Counted from the first letter of the stretch, positions 35,152-46,276 are shown. The stretch is 63,642 nt of DNA from Asaia bogorensis (GCA_943333505.2 CALQTN020000019.1:1-63642); one strand, 5' to 3'. Notes: a model not told the origin generated them from the sequence alone. Numbers and translations: made by a program.

Positions 35152-36222
35152 TCAGATTGGTGTGTATGCGACGTCGCCAATGCCGAAAGCGCCCGGGCCG
35201 ATGACTTTCAGGGCGGCTTCACTGCGCAATAATGGGTGGCATGGCAGGCCGACCACAGCGCAGCGCTGGCCATAGCGCAGCACTTCAGTGGTGATGGCGT
35301 GGCCGGTGTCGTGGTCGAGCACCAGGATCAGATCGGGCACGCAGATTTTCACCTCACCATCGACCCGCATCACCAGAAATTCATTCTGGATGTCGATCTT
35401 GGCGTTGGTGCCGGCATCGGTGCCGAAGCCTTCCAAGGTGATCTCGCCGCGCGCGAAACCGCCTTCGAGGCGGCGTTGCAGATCGACGATCTTGCCGTCG
35501 AACAGGCGTTTGCCATTTTCGCGGGCGCAGATCATGTCGATCGGGTTCTGATGCAGGCGGTTGGCGTTGAGCACCGCCTGGCCCAGCCCTTCCGCCTGGC
35601 TCAGCGTATCGGGTACCGCGAATTGCTTGACATAGGCGCCCGACATCGGCGCGATCGCCATGCCGGCCGACCCACCCATGGTGATGGCAGCGGTCCGGCC
35701 GAGGCGTTCGACCCATTTCTCGCTAATGGCCGCTTTCACGATCACCACATTGCCCTTGTCATCAGCCAAGGCGGCGGGGGTGGAAGCGTGGCCGTAAATG
35801 CTGAACGTGGTCATATCAAGTTCGGGGAAAGCGCGGCCCATGCCATCGCCATCGACGACCGGCACGCCAAGCTGGGCGGCCGTCACCATCGGCGCCATGG
35901 AGTTGGAGCCACCCATTTCGAAGGCGATCACCGCGTCCATTTTACGGCCGAGCAGGTCTTCGAGGGCGCGGACGGCGCGTAAACACTCCTCGCCCTGGCG
36001 GATTTTCTCGATGCCGACCACCGGGGCGCCGATGCCGCCGACAGCCACGACTGCTGCGTCATCGGCGAGTTCTGCCAGCGTCATGACATCGACGCGGCGG
36101 CCGAGTTTGAGCTGCTGCTGGACACGCAAGCGGCCGATATAGGGGTTGCCGCCGCCGCCTGTGCCGAGGATGGCGGCGCCGATGGCGATGGCTTCGATGT
36201 CGGGAAGGGTCAGGGTGCGCAT
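35152..36222 (-). CDS. DUF917 family protein
   Basis: A 356-residue DUF917 protein (MRTLTLPDIEAIAIGAAILGTGGGGNP with the glycine-rich loop, VVAVGGIGAPVVGIEK, AFEMGGSNSMAP, GMGRAFPELDM, and a C-terminal domain ending VAYTPI). The biochemical role of DUF917 is unsettled; the genes are recurrent partners of hydantoinase/oxoprolinase genes, as here, where a HyuA homologue lies just upstream. It is likely the second component of a ring-opening hydrolase or an accessory to it. Confidence 0.8.
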   Translation of the reverse strand: MRTLTLPDIEAIAIGAAILGTGGGGNPYIGRLRVQQQLKLGRRVDVMTLAELADDAAVVAVGGIGAPVVGIEKIRQGEECLRAVRALEDLLGRKMDAVIAFEMGGSNSMAPMVTAAQLGVPVVDGDGMGRAFPELDMTTFSIYGHASTPAALADDKGNVVIVKAAISEKWVERLGRTAAITMGGSAGMAIAPMSGAYVKQFAVPDTLSQAEGLGQAVLNANRLHQNPIDMICARENGKRLFDGKIVDLQRRLEGGFARGEITLEGFGTDAGTNAKIDIQNEFLVMRVDGEVKICVPDLILVLDHDTGHAITTEVLRYGQRCAVVGLPCHPLLRSEAALKVIGPGAFGIGDVAYTPI

Positions 36223-36246
36223 GGGGTCAGAGGCTCCGTTTCGATA

Positions 36247-36387
36247 TCAGGTGTAGCCTGTCGGGCCATCTGGCTTGCCCGGCAGTTTGCGCTCCCAATG
36301 CTTCAGGGCACGCGGATCAATCTCCAAGCCCCAGCGCAGACGGTTGCCGTCGCGCTGCAGGAAGGTTTTGATGGCGGTGATTTGCAT
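36247..36387 (-). CDS. 46-residue hypothetical protein or N-terminal gene fragment
   Basis: A short frame starting MQITAIKTFLQRDGNRLRW and ending GPTGYT, between the DUF917 and HyuA genes on the same strand, 24 bp before the DUF917 start. The first residues recall the N-terminus of mandelate racemase/enolase-superfamily proteins (MkITxIkTF), but the rest does not continue in that fold. It could be a genuine small protein or the stump of a larger gene disrupted by the repeat just upstream. The RBS is weak. Confidence 0.4.
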   Translation of the reverse strand: MQITAIKTFLQRDGNRLRWGLEIDPRALKHWERKLPGKPDGPTGYT

Positions 36388-36417
36388 TGGACAGTCTCTC
36401 AGGTGCGCAGGCAGCGT

Positions 36418-36551
36418 GTTTTTTTGTGAACAAAAAAACCAAAAAACTTTTTTGCAACTTTGTTGCCGTTGGCATGCCCACTCACCGCGGTGCCACGCAA
36501 ACGGCAACAGAGTCGGAAGTTTTTTTGCTTCTTTGTTTTCAAACAAAGAAG
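36418..36551. repeat. Nested-palindrome intergenic repeat, copy 3
   Basis: End hairpins are GTTTTTTTGT/ACAAAAAAAC (36418-36439) and CTTCTTTGTTT/AAACAAAGAAG (36528-36551). The centre holds GTTGCCGTTGGCATG facing CGCAAACGGCAAC. It ends 8 bp past the HyuA stop and separates HyuA from the 46-residue frame. Confidence 0.85.
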
Positions 36552-36559
36552 ACCTTCCT

Positions 36560-38110
36560 TCAAACCGCCACTTCCCCCACCACCTTCACCCTGACCCGCG
36601 TCGCATTCCCCGGCAAATACGCCAACGGCACATCCTCACGTTCGACAACAATAATCGTCGCCGCATCAGCCCCGGCCGCAATCGCGCGCGACCGGGCAAC
36701 GGCTTCGGCATCCGCCAGCGCGGCCTCGCGCGTCATCCCGCCAGAGAGCGCGAACACCCGGTCGATTTCCCCACTCGCCTGGGCGATGGCGGCACCGACC
36801 GCGTTGGCAACGGCGAAATTGTCCGGGCGGATGACATCGAGATCGCCAATCCTTTTCGGCAACAAAATACTGCCGCCGCCGACTGCGATGACCGGGATGC
36901 GCGCCGCCGAAACGCGGGCGCGCTCAACCGCCTGTTCCACCATGCTGTCCATCACCGCCTTTGCGGCGCGGGCAAAAGCGGGGTCGATATCGGCGACTTT
37001 GCCGCGATCGCCGATCTCGGCGAGACCAAGCGCCACCGCGATATCGGTCGCCACCAGTGTGTCACCGCCAAACACCCGCGCGCGGGAGGTGATGGCGTAG
37101 CCGACGCTTTGCGGACCAACCTTGGCATCGCCGACGCCACCGGTGACCAGCGAGCCGCCGCCGAGGCCGAAGCTCACCATATCGGGCATGCGGAAATTCG
37201 TCCGCACCCCGCCGACGCTGACGAGGCTGGTCGCTTCCCGCGGGAAGCCGTTTTGCAGCAGGCCGATATCGGTGGTGGTGCCGCCAACATCGACCACGAC
37301 GGCATCAGCGTATCCGGTCAGGAAGGCAGCACCGCGCATCGAATTAGTTGGGCCCGAGGCGATGGTCAGCACCGGGCTGCGACGGACGCTGGCGGTATCC
37401 ATCAACGTTCCATCATTCTGGCTGATATAGAACGGGCAGGCGAGACCGCAGGCGGCGAGCGCCGCACCGAACGCATCGACCGTGCGTTCGGCAAGCGCCA
37501 GCAGGCTGGCATTGAGGATCGCGGCGTTCTCCCGCTGCAACAATCCAATCCGGCCGATGCCCGCAGACGTAACAATGCGCGCATCAGGCAGGATTTCAGC
37601 GAGGATGGCGGCGGCCTCGGCTTCCATCCGGTCATCCACCGGGCTGAAAATCGCGCTGACCGCCACAGCGCTGATGCCCTTGGAGGCGATATCGCGCCCG
37701 ATGCGGCGGATTTCGTCGGGGTCGAGGGGGGAAATCACCCGCCCGTCAAACTCATTGCCGCCACGCGCCATATAGGCGTGCCCGCCAAGGGTCGCGAGCA
37801 GATCGTCCGGCCAGTCGATCATCGGCGGCAACGCCGCGCCGGCCGGCAGGCAGAGGCGGACGATTGCCGTGGGGGTCAGATGCTTGCGCTCGATGATCGC
37901 GTTGGTGAAATGGGTGGTGCCGATCACCACCGCGCCGATCTGCCCGCGTGCAACGCCGGCGGCTTCGATCACCCTGGTGAGCGCTTCCTGGACACCGAAG
38001 GTGACATCGGCGGTGGTGGCCGCCTTCACCCCCGCCACCACGTCCCGGCCGGCCATGACCACCGCGTCGGTATTGGTGCCGCCGACATCAACGCCGATAC
38101 GATACATCAT
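36560..38110 (-). CDS. Hydantoinase/oxoprolinase family protein (HyuA-type)
   Basis: A 516-residue protein of the hydantoinase A/oxoprolinase superfamily, related to ATP-dependent N-methylhydantoinase and 5-oxoprolinase. It has the N-terminal ASKHA phosphate loop IGVDVGGTNTDAV (near residue 5), VVIGTTHFTNAIIER (near 62) and the second nucleotide-binding loop VVDVGGTTTDIGLL (near 263), followed by GVRTNFRMPDMVSFGLGGGS. The length matches the short form that pairs with DUF917 rather than the long HyuA that pairs with HyuB. It probably hydrolyses a cyclic imide or lactam. It starts 8 bp after the upstream ABC ATPase stop. Confidence 0.85.
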   Translation of the reverse strand: MMYRIGVDVGGTNTDAVVMAGRDVVAGVKAATTADVTFGVQEALTRVIEAAGVARGQIGAVVIGTTHFTNAIIERKHLTPTAIVRLCLPAGAALPPMIDWPDDLLATLGGHAYMARGGNEFDGRVISPLDPDEIRRIGRDIASKGISAVAVSAIFSPVDDRMEAEAAAILAEILPDARIVTSAGIGRIGLLQRENAAILNASLLALAERTVDAFGAALAACGLACPFYISQNDGTLMDTASVRRSPVLTIASGPTNSMRGAAFLTGYADAVVVDVGGTTTDIGLLQNGFPREATSLVSVGGVRTNFRMPDMVSFGLGGGSLVTGGVGDAKVGPQSVGYAITSRARVFGGDTLVATDIAVALGLAEIGDRGKVADIDPAFARAAKAVMDSMVEQAVERARVSAARIPVIAVGGGSILLPKRIGDLDVIRPDNFAVANAVGAAIAQASGEIDRVFALSGGMTREAALADAEAVARSRAIAAGADAATIIVVEREDVPLAYLPGNATRVRVKVVGEVAV

Positions 38111-38117
38111 CGAACTC

Positions 38118-39797
38118 TCAATCTATGGTTGATGCGAGAACGGCGCGCCGTTCCGCCAAAGTGATTTGCGGTTTGCGCGCCGCCTCGGCAGAAGTCAGCA
38201 CTGGTACTGCGGCGATCAATGCGCGGGTATAGGGATGCACCGGACGATCGAAAACATCATCGGTCTGGCCTTGTTCCGCCAGCGCGCCGCGCCACATCAC
38301 CGCGATGCGGTTGCAGAAATTGCGCATCAGCGACAGGTCGTGGCTGATGAAGACGTAGGTCAGATCAAGCTGTTCGCGCAGCGCCAGCAGCAGATCGACG
38401 ATGGTTTTTTGCACCGACACGTCAAGCGCAGAGGTCGGTTCGTCCAGCACCAGAATTTCCGGCCGTACCGCCAGCGCGCGCGCGATGGCGACGCGTTGTT
38501 TTTGCCCGCCCGAGAGTTCGTGCGGGTAGCGGCTTGCATAGTCGGGCGGCAATTCGACCTGGGCGAGCAATGCGGAAATGCGCCTGGGATGGTCGGTGTC
38601 GCCGACAAAAGCCAGCGGCACGGCGAGCATTTGCGCCACGGTGCGTTTCGGGTTCAGCGACGATGCCGGGTTCTGGTAAACCATCTGAATACGCCGCCGG
38701 AATGCCGGATCGCGCCGCAGGGCAGCGATATCACGGCCGCCGATTTCGACGGTGCCTGCGGATGCCGGCAGCAGCCCCATGATCATCCGGGCAATCGTGG
38801 TCTTGCCCGAGCCGGATTCACCGGCAATCCCGAAACAATCGCCGCGATTGATCACCAGGCTGACATCGCGCACCGCCCGCACCGGTGACGGCGCCTTGGC
38901 GAACCAGCGCTTGGGCGCGGCGAAATGCTTGGCGGCATCGGCAAGCCTGATCAAAGGCGCATCGCCACGGGCGGTTTGGGTGGAGACGCCCGTGCCATAG
39001 AGCGGCGGAATGGCCGCGATCAATTGCCGCGTGTAATCGCTTTGCGGGGCATCGAAGACCTGGCGCACCGTGCCATGCTCCATCAGGCGCCCGTGCTGCA
39101 TCACATAAACGTAGTCGGCGTTTTGCCGCACCACGGCAAGGTTATGGGTGACCAGCACCAAAGTCAGGTTCTGGGCCGCAACCAGATCATCGAGCAGGCG
39201 CAGGATTTCGTCCTGGGTGGTGACGTCGAGCGCGGTGCCCGGTTCATCGGCAATCAGCAGCTTCGGCCGATGCAGCAGCGCCATGCCGATCAGCACACGC
39301 TGGCGCATGCCGCCAGAAAGCTCGAACGGGTAGCTGCGCATGACCCGCGCCGGGTCCTGCAGCTGCACCTGGCGCAACACGCTGGTGATGCGGTCATGGC
39401 GATCGGCCGCACTGCTCGGCTGGCCCAAGCGCGCATCGGCATAGCGCAGCACGTCATCCATCTGGGTGCCGATACGAAACACCGGGTTGAACGCGGCGAG
39501 CGGGTCCTGGTGAATGATGCTGATATCGGTGCCTTTGAGGCGATCGCGATCGCGTGGCGCGAGGGTCAGTAGATCCTGGCCATTAAAGCGGATCGCACCG
39601 CCCAAGACCCGGCCATTGGGGGGCAAGGTGCCGAGAATGGTCTTCATGGTGACGGTTTTGCCGGAACCGGACTCGCCGATCACCGCCACGCGTGCGCCGT
39701 GTTCGACCCGCATCGACAGATCGCGCACCACATCTGTGGTTTCACCGTCGCGGATGAACCCGATGCTGAGATTGTCGATTTCCAGCAGCGCGGTCAT
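38118..39797 (-). CDS. Fused dipeptide-type ABC transporter ATPase (DppD-DppF)
   Basis: A 559-residue protein with two complete ABC cassettes. First: Walker A GESGSGKT (near 38-45), signature LSGGMRQRVLIG, Walker B LLIADEPGTALD. Second: Walker A GESGSGKT (near 325), signature LSGGQKQRVAIA, Walker B ILVLDEPTSALD. The oligopeptide/dipeptide C-terminal motif (RPVHPYTRALIAAVP) is present. It powers uptake through DppBC-like permeases encoded directly upstream, with which it overlaps by 4 nt, and forms one operon with HyuA downstream. Confidence 0.93.
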   Translation of the reverse strand: MTALLEIDNLSIGFIRDGETTDVVRDLSMRVEHGARVAVIGESGSGKTVTMKTILGTLPPNGRVLGGAIRFNGQDLLTLAPRDRDRLKGTDISIIHQDPLAAFNPVFRIGTQMDDVLRYADARLGQPSSAADRHDRITSVLRQVQLQDPARVMRSYPFELSGGMRQRVLIGMALLHRPKLLIADEPGTALDVTTQDEILRLLDDLVAAQNLTLVLVTHNLAVVRQNADYVYVMQHGRLMEHGTVRQVFDAPQSDYTRQLIAAIPPLYGTGVSTQTARGDAPLIRLADAAKHFAAPKRWFAKAPSPVRAVRDVSLVINRGDCFGIAGESGSGKTTIARMIMGLLPASAGTVEIGGRDIAALRRDPAFRRRIQMVYQNPASSLNPKRTVAQMLAVPLAFVGDTDHPRRISALLAQVELPPDYASRYPHELSGGQKQRVAIARALAVRPEILVLDEPTSALDVSVQKTIVDLLLALREQLDLTYVFISHDLSLMRNFCNRIAVMWRGALAEQGQTDDVFDRPVHPYTRALIAAVPVLTSAEAARKPQITLAERRAVLASTID

Positions 39798-40642
39798 CCG
39801 ATTTCGACATCCAGCATGTCGCGCAAACCGTCACCCAGCAGGTTGAAACCGAGGATGGCGTAGAGCACCGCAAGCCCCGGCATCACCGCTTCCCACCACT
39901 GATCAGGCAGGAATTGCGCCCCGGTTGAGACCATGGTGCCAAGATCTGGGGTTGGTGGCTGCACGCCGAGGCCGAGGAAGCTTAACGTCGCGCCGAACAG
40001 GATAACGAAACCGGCATCGAGGGTGGTTTTCACCGATATTGCCGCCATGCAGTTGGGCAGGATTTCGCGCAGCAGGATGTGGAGATGGGATGCGCCGGAC
40101 AACCGCGCGGCCTCGATAAAATCCTCGGTGACGATGGCGCTCGTCACCCGGTAGATCAGCCGGCAATGCCAGGTCCACCACAAGGCGGTAATCGCGATCA
40201 TGGCGTTGCCGAGATCGGGGGTGAGGATGGCAGTGATCGCCAGCGCCATCACCAGCGGTGGCATCGCCAGCATGATATCGGTCAGCCGCATGATGACAAA
40301 TTCGGTGCGACCACGGAAATAGCCGGCCGCCATGCCGAGAATGACCCCGAACGGCATCGCCACCCCAAGCACACCCGCAACCAGCGTGAGCGAGACCCGG
40401 TAGCCGAAAATCACCCTGCTGAGGATGTCGCGGCCAACATTGTCGGTGCCCATCCAGTGCAGCGTATCGGGTGGGCTGTGGCGATGGCGGAAATCCACCA
40501 CAGCGCCGGCATGGGTTGGGTAGGGCGCGACCCAGGGGGCGAAAACCGCAGCCAGGATCACCGAGATTACCATCAACCCGCCGATCACCGCGATCGGGTT
40601 ACGCCAAAGGCGGCGCAGCGCACGCTGGCGATTGCTGATCAC
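39794..40642 (-). CDS. ABC transporter permease (DppC-like)
   Basis: A 282-residue OppC/DppC permease: N-terminal cytoplasmic RRLWRNP, first TM helix IAVIGGLMVISVILAAVFAPWVAPY, HWMGTDNVGRDILSRVIFG, coupling loop FIEAARLSGASHLHILLREILPN and terminal LLGDGLRDMLDVEIG. ATGA overlaps link it to the DppB-like gene upstream and the fused ATPase downstream. Confidence 0.92.
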   Translation of the reverse strand: MISNRQRALRRLWRNPIAVIGGLMVISVILAAVFAPWVAPYPTHAGAVVDFRHRHSPPDTLHWMGTDNVGRDILSRVIFGYRVSLTLVAGVLGVAMPFGVILGMAAGYFRGRTEFVIMRLTDIMLAMPPLVMALAITAILTPDLGNAMIAITALWWTWHCRLIYRVTSAIVTEDFIEAARLSGASHLHILLREILPNCMAAISVKTTLDAGFVILFGATLSFLGLGVQPPTPDLGTMVSTGAQFLPDQWWEAVMPGLAVLYAILGFNLLGDGLRDMLDVEIG

Positions 40643-41658
40643 GCCCGCCCCCGGCGCAGCCGCGGATCGAGCACGCCGACCAGCATGTCAATCAGCAGAT
40701 TGGCGACCACGAAGAACAGCCCGGACACCAGCACCACCCCCATGACCGCATTGAAATCCTTGCTGAGAATGGCGCGCACCCCGTAGCTCGCGATGCCGGG
40801 CCAGGAGAACACCAACTCGACGACAAAGGCATTGCCGATCAGCGAGGCGAATTCCAGGCCCAGAATGGTCAAGGGCGCAACGGACGCCAGGCGCAGCATG
40901 TATTTCAGAGCGATCACGTGGCCCGGCACCCCGAAACTGCGCAAGGTATCGACGTGTTCGCGGCGGGCGATGTCCAGCATCGCTGATCGGGTGATCCGCA
41001 TGACCTGGCCGATGCCGGCGGTCGATAATGCCAAAGCCGGCAGGATCAGATGCAGCAATGCGTCGCCCGCCACATCAAACCGGCCGCGCAACAGTGCATC
41101 GACCACCAGCAAATGGGTGATATCCGCACTAAACGGCAGATCGGGCGACATGCGGCCAGTGATAGGCAGGAAACGCCCGGTTTCGGCGGCCAGCAATTGC
41201 AGCAGAATTGCCACCACGAAGCCCGGCGTCACCACCCCCAGCAACGATACCAGCCGACTGACATTATCGATCGCCGAATTGTGCCGCCGGGCTGCCAGCA
41301 TGCCGAGTGGCATGGCAACGCATGTCATCAGGATCAGGGTCAGCAGGACCAGTTCCAGGGTGGCTGGCAAGGCCTCGGCCAGATCGCGGGAAACCAGGCG
41401 GTTGGTGAGCAGCGATTTGCCGAACTCACCGCGCACGACGCCGGCAATATAGGCGCCGAACTGGATGATGGCGGGCTCATCGAGACCCATTTCGGTGCGC
41501 AGCTGAAGCACCTGTTCGTTGGTGGCGAGCGGGCCGAGCGCGATCCGCGCCGGGTCGCCCGGCACGATGCGGGCGATGACGAAGATCACCACGGCAAGGC
41601 CGAACAGGACGAAGACAAAGCCGCCGGCGCGGCGCAGGAGATAGCGGCCCATGGACAT
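40639..41658 (-). CDS. ABC transporter permease (DppB-like)
   Basis: A 339-residue DppB permease starting MSMGRYLLRRAGGFVFVLFG, with RIVPGDPARIALGPLATNEQ, MGLDEPAIIQFGAYIAGVVRGEFGKS, several TM helices, the coupling loop HVDTLRSFGVPGHVI and the C-terminal DMLVGVLDPRLRRG. An internal ATG at 41652 is an alternative start; neither has a clear RBS. It is the first gene of the permease-ATPase-HyuA unit. A nested-palindrome repeat separates it from a second ATPase gene. Confidence 0.92.
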   Translation of the reverse strand: MSMGRYLLRRAGGFVFVLFGLAVVIFVIARIVPGDPARIALGPLATNEQVLQLRTEMGLDEPAIIQFGAYIAGVVRGEFGKSLLTNRLVSRDLAEALPATLELVLLTLILMTCVAMPLGMLAARRHNSAIDNVSRLVSLLGVVTPGFVVAILLQLLAAETGRFLPITGRMSPDLPFSADITHLLVVDALLRGRFDVAGDALLHLILPALALSTAGIGQVMRITRSAMLDIARREHVDTLRSFGVPGHVIALKYMLRLASVAPLTILGLEFASLIGNAFVVELVFSWPGIASYGVRAILSKDFNAVMGVVLVSGLFFVVANLLIDMLVGVLDPRLRRGRA

Positions 41659-41695
41659 GACACGAGACTAGGGGCGCCAGGCGTAAGAAGGAAGG

Positions 41696-41823
41696 TCTTC
41701 TTTTTGCGAGCAAAAAAAGCGAAAAAATCCCACATTGTTGCCGTCGGCGTGGGCCCACGGAGGGTGCACACGGTAGCAATTTGGAGAAAGTTTTTTTGGT
41801 TCTTTTTGTTCACAAAAAGAACA
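41696..41823. repeat. Nested-palindrome intergenic repeat, copy 4
   Basis: The left end is an imperfect A/T hairpin (CTTTTTGC/GCAAAAAAAG). The right end is GTTCTTTTTGT/ACAAAAAGAAC at 41799-41822. The centre carries TTGCCGTCGGCGTGGGC, but the inner right arm has decayed (CGGTAGCAA). It begins 38 bp upstream of the DppB start and ends 8 bp after the stop of the second fused ATPase. Confidence 0.8.
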
Positions 41824-41830
41824 TCTTTCC

Positions 41831-43499
<1,669 letters not shown>

Positions 43500-43510
<11 letters not shown>

Positions 43511-44600
43511 AGGGATCGGCCGCGTCGCGCAGGCCGTCGCCAAGGACGTTCAGGGCGAGCACTGTGATGGCGACGGCGGCCCCCGGCACCAGCAACCAGG
43601 GGGCAGCCGCGATGGACTGGATGTTCTGCGCTTCGCGCAGCAAGACGCCCCAGGAAATCGCTGGCGGCTTGAGGCCGAGGCCAAGGAAGCTCAGCGCGGT
43701 TTCAGCCAGGATCATGTTGGGGATCGCCAGCGTGATGGCAGCGATGATGTGGCTGGTGAGGGAGGGCAGCATGTGGCGGAAGATGATGCGGGGTTGCGAG
43801 CAGCCATCGAGCCATGCCGCGGTGACAAAGCTATCGACGCGCAAAGCCAGGAAACGGCCGCGCACAACGCGGGCGAATTCGGTCCAGCCGACCAGCGAAA
43901 TGATCAGTGCGATGATGAAATATATTGCCATCGGCGGCCAGTCTTTGGGTAAAACTGCAACCAAAGACAGCCAGATCGGGATCGTCGGCAGCGAGATGAT
44001 GAACCCTATCACCCGTTGCACACCCCAATCGACCTTGCCGACGAAGGTGCCGGAGATGCCGCCGATGGTGATGCCGAGCAGCAGGCTCATCGACACGCCA
44101 ACCAGGCCGAAGGACAAGGATACGCGGGCGCCATGGATCATTCGGCTCAGCACGTCGCGGCCCTCGCGGTCAGCGCCAAGCAGGAACATGGTGTCGCCAG
44201 GGTTCTCCGGGCCAAGCAGATGAATGTTGCTGTCGAAGACGCCCCAGAGTTTGTACGGCGTGCCGGGCACGAAGAAGCGCAGGGCGACTTTGCGGCTGCC
44301 ATCGGGGACGAAGCTGGGTTGCAAGGTCACCGGGTCGCGCGCAAGCCTGTAGGGCAGCACATGCGGGCTGAACGACCAGCCATCAAAGAAATGCACCATC
44401 TGCGGTGGATGAAACACCAGCCCGGCATTGGATTTGTCGGGGTTGAAGGGCGCGATAGGTTCGGCGAAGGCGGCGATAAAATAGAGCAACGCCACAATGC
44501 AAAGCCCGAACATCGCCATCCGGTGGCGACGGAAACGCAGCCACACCAGGCGCGACTGGGAGGCGGTATCGCGGCTGCGATTTGCCAGGGTGGCGCTCAT
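43500..44600 (-). CDS. ABC transporter permease (large DppC/OppC-like)
   Basis: A 366-residue permease longer than the usual DppC. An extended periplasmic loop of about 90 residues between TM1 and TM2 (HPPQMVHFFDGWSFSPH and onward) is typical of the large OppC subgroup. FLLGADREGRDVLSRMIHGARVSL and the coupling loop FVTAAWLDGCSQPRIIFRHMLPS are present. Its partner DppB-like gene upstream overlaps by 4 nt but is degraded, so this permease may no longer work unless another DppB replaces it. Confidence 0.9.
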
Positions 44601-45231
44601 GACATGAGGATCCGTGGGTCGAGCAGCGCCTGCAATAGCAGCAGCCCAGCGGTCGGCAGGTTCAGCACCACCGAAATGATCATCGCGCCCGATACCAGGT
44701 TGGGCAGCACCCAGCCCAGGGTCGAAACGAACAGGTTGAGCGCGATACGGATCGGGTAGCGCGCCAGGAGGGTGAACTCCGACAGACCCTTCGCGCGCGC
44801 GGTATCGACGTGAGGCCGGTTCAACTGGTCAATCAAATTGGCGGGCATGATGCGGAGCAGGCTTGCAACCCCTGAAGTGCCAAGAATGATAACCGGGATC
44901 GAGAGATAGCTGGCAAGGTCCCCCACCCTGCCCCACGACCACGGCGCATCGGCATACTCGCTGGAAAACAGCCCGCCGACATCGGCGTGAAACACTGAGG
45001 TCCCGACATACATCAGCACGAGCGCCATCAGCAAGCCAGGGACTGCAGGCCGATGAAGCCGAGGAAGATGAACAGCAGGGTGAACAGCGACAGGATCAGG
45101 GTGGGCGCCATGCGTTCGCCGATCGGGCCGGAAATCCAGTCCCATTATTGCACGATCCAGCTTCGATTGAGACGATCCCGCAGTCCCAGCCGAGCGATGT
45201 GCCGAGCCGCGCCCACACGCGGCAATCGTCT
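44597..45231 (-). pseudogene. Decayed DppB-like ABC permease
   Basis: The 3' half (44597 to about 45045) encodes DppB sequence such as LMALVLMYVGTSVFHADVGGLFSSEY, AKGLSEFTLLARYPIRIALN and STLGWVLPNLVSG. Immediately 5' the reading frame shifts: the neighbouring minus frame reads WISGPIGERMAPTLILSLF and then meets a stop. Still further 5', after an in-frame TAA (45145-45147) where Tyr is expected, ARLGLRDR...SWIVQ continues the family sequence. Compared with intact relatives as I know them, about 30 residues are missing between LLFIF and LGFIGL, a further 25-30 near the C-terminus (LLQALLDPRI joins two distant motifs), and the whole N-terminus. This is a pseudogene with several deletions, a frameshift and a stop. 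Confidence 0.75.
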
Positions 45232-45261
45232 TCAGACCGAACTCAGAGCGAGACAGTCTGC

Positions 45262-45360
45262 ATTTTTTGCAAAAACAAAAAAATCATCCATTCTTGCCGT
45301 TGGCGCGGGACCATGACGAAAATGGATGATTTTTTACTTCTTTGTTTTCAAACAAAGAAG
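45262..45360. repeat. Nested-palindrome intergenic repeat, copy 5
   Basis: AAAAAATCATCCATT (45278-45292) pairs perfectly with AATGGATGATTTTTT (45321-45335), enclosing TTGCCGTTGGCGCGGGA. The right end hairpin CTTCTTTGTTT/AAACAAAGAAG (45337-45360) is identical to that of copy 3. It lies 12 bp past the universal stress protein stop and next to the 5' end of the permease pseudogene. Confidence 0.85.
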
Positions 45361-45372
45361 GCTCTTACGTCC

Positions 45373-46215
45373 TCAATGCGTCAGCAAAGACGGCAAAGTC
45401 ATCGCCGCCAGCAAGCTCCGTGTCACCCCACCAAACGCCATTTCGCGCAGGCGGCTATGGCCATACATGCCACAGACCAGCAGATCGGCACCGCAATCGG
45501 AGGCATAGGACAGCAGCGCCTCGCCTTCGGAGATGTCGGTGACGACGGTTTGCTTGGCCTCGGCGGCAACCCCGTGGCGGGCGAGGTGGCGGATCAGGTC
45601 ATCGGCCGGGCGATCACCGTTACCGGTGATGCCACGCTGCGGGTTGATCGACAGGACGATCACCTTTTTCGCGGCTTGCAGGATCGGCATGGCTTCGTGG
45701 ACCGCGCGGGCGGCCTCGGCGGTGGCACTCCAGCCGATCAGCACGGTCTGGCCCACAGTTGGGTAATCGCCGGCATAGGGCACGACGAGCAAGGGGCCGC
45801 CGGTTCCCATCAGCAGCGCCGGATCGATCACACTGCCTTTGTCGGGTGCGGGCTGGCCGACAACGACCAGATCGGCGTAGCGGCCATGCAGCACGATGGC
45901 GTCAGAGACATCTCCTTCGACCTCGCGCCATTCGCCGGCGATGCCATGGCGCTCGAGCGCGGCCTCGAACTCGGCGCGCAATTTGGTGGATTGTTCGAGG
46001 CGGGCGGCGCGCATGCTGTCGAGGATCGCCTCGACCTGGCGGGTGTCGTAGTACATTGGCGGGTCGCCGATGAAGATTTCGGCGGTCGGCATATCGTAGA
46101 CATTGAGGCCGATCAGCCGCCCCGAGTTGCGCGCTGCCAGACCGGCGGCGATATCGAGGCGGATAGCATTGCGTGGCGTGGTATCGAGATGAACCAGAAT
46201 GTCTTTGAAGCCCAT
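45373..46215 (-). CDS. Universal stress protein (tandem UspA domains)
   Basis: A 280-residue protein with two Usp modules. The first starts FKDILVHLDTTPRN and includes YADLVVVGQPAPDKGS; the second has TVLIGWSATAEAARAVHEAMP and the ATP-type loop GMYGHSRLREMAFGGVTRSLL near the C-terminus. Tandem Usp proteins respond to starvation and redox stress in the cytoplasm; the second module has the nucleotide-binding G-2x-G-9x-G spacing pattern. It is monocistronic, with GGAGG shortly before the ATG. Confidence 0.9.
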   Translation of the reverse strand: MGFKDILVHLDTTPRNAIRLDIAAGLAARNSGRLIGLNVYDMPTAEIFIGDPPMYYDTRQVEAILDSMRAARLEQSTKLRAEFEAALERHGIAGEWREVEGDVSDAIVLHGRYADLVVVGQPAPDKGSVIDPALLMGTGGPLLVVPYAGDYPTVGQTVLIGWSATAEAARAVHEAMPILQAAKKVIVLSINPQRGITGNGDRPADDLIRHLARHGVAAEAKQTVVTDISEGEALLSYASDCGADLLVCGMYGHSRLREMAFGGVTRSLLAAMTLPSLLTH

Positions 46216-46276
46216 GACGTCCTCCTAAGTATGGAGGCAGAATGATCCGGTGCCGCGAGCGCGGCATTGATCGAAG

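Noticed and set aside
33221-35275. 684-codon plus-strand frame
   Set aside because: The longest shadow frame, antisense to the crotonase and binding-protein genes that have clear family motifs and a signal peptide.
36275-38164. 629-codon plus-strand frame
   Set aside because: Antisense to the HyuA-type gene and running through a repeat; no domain.
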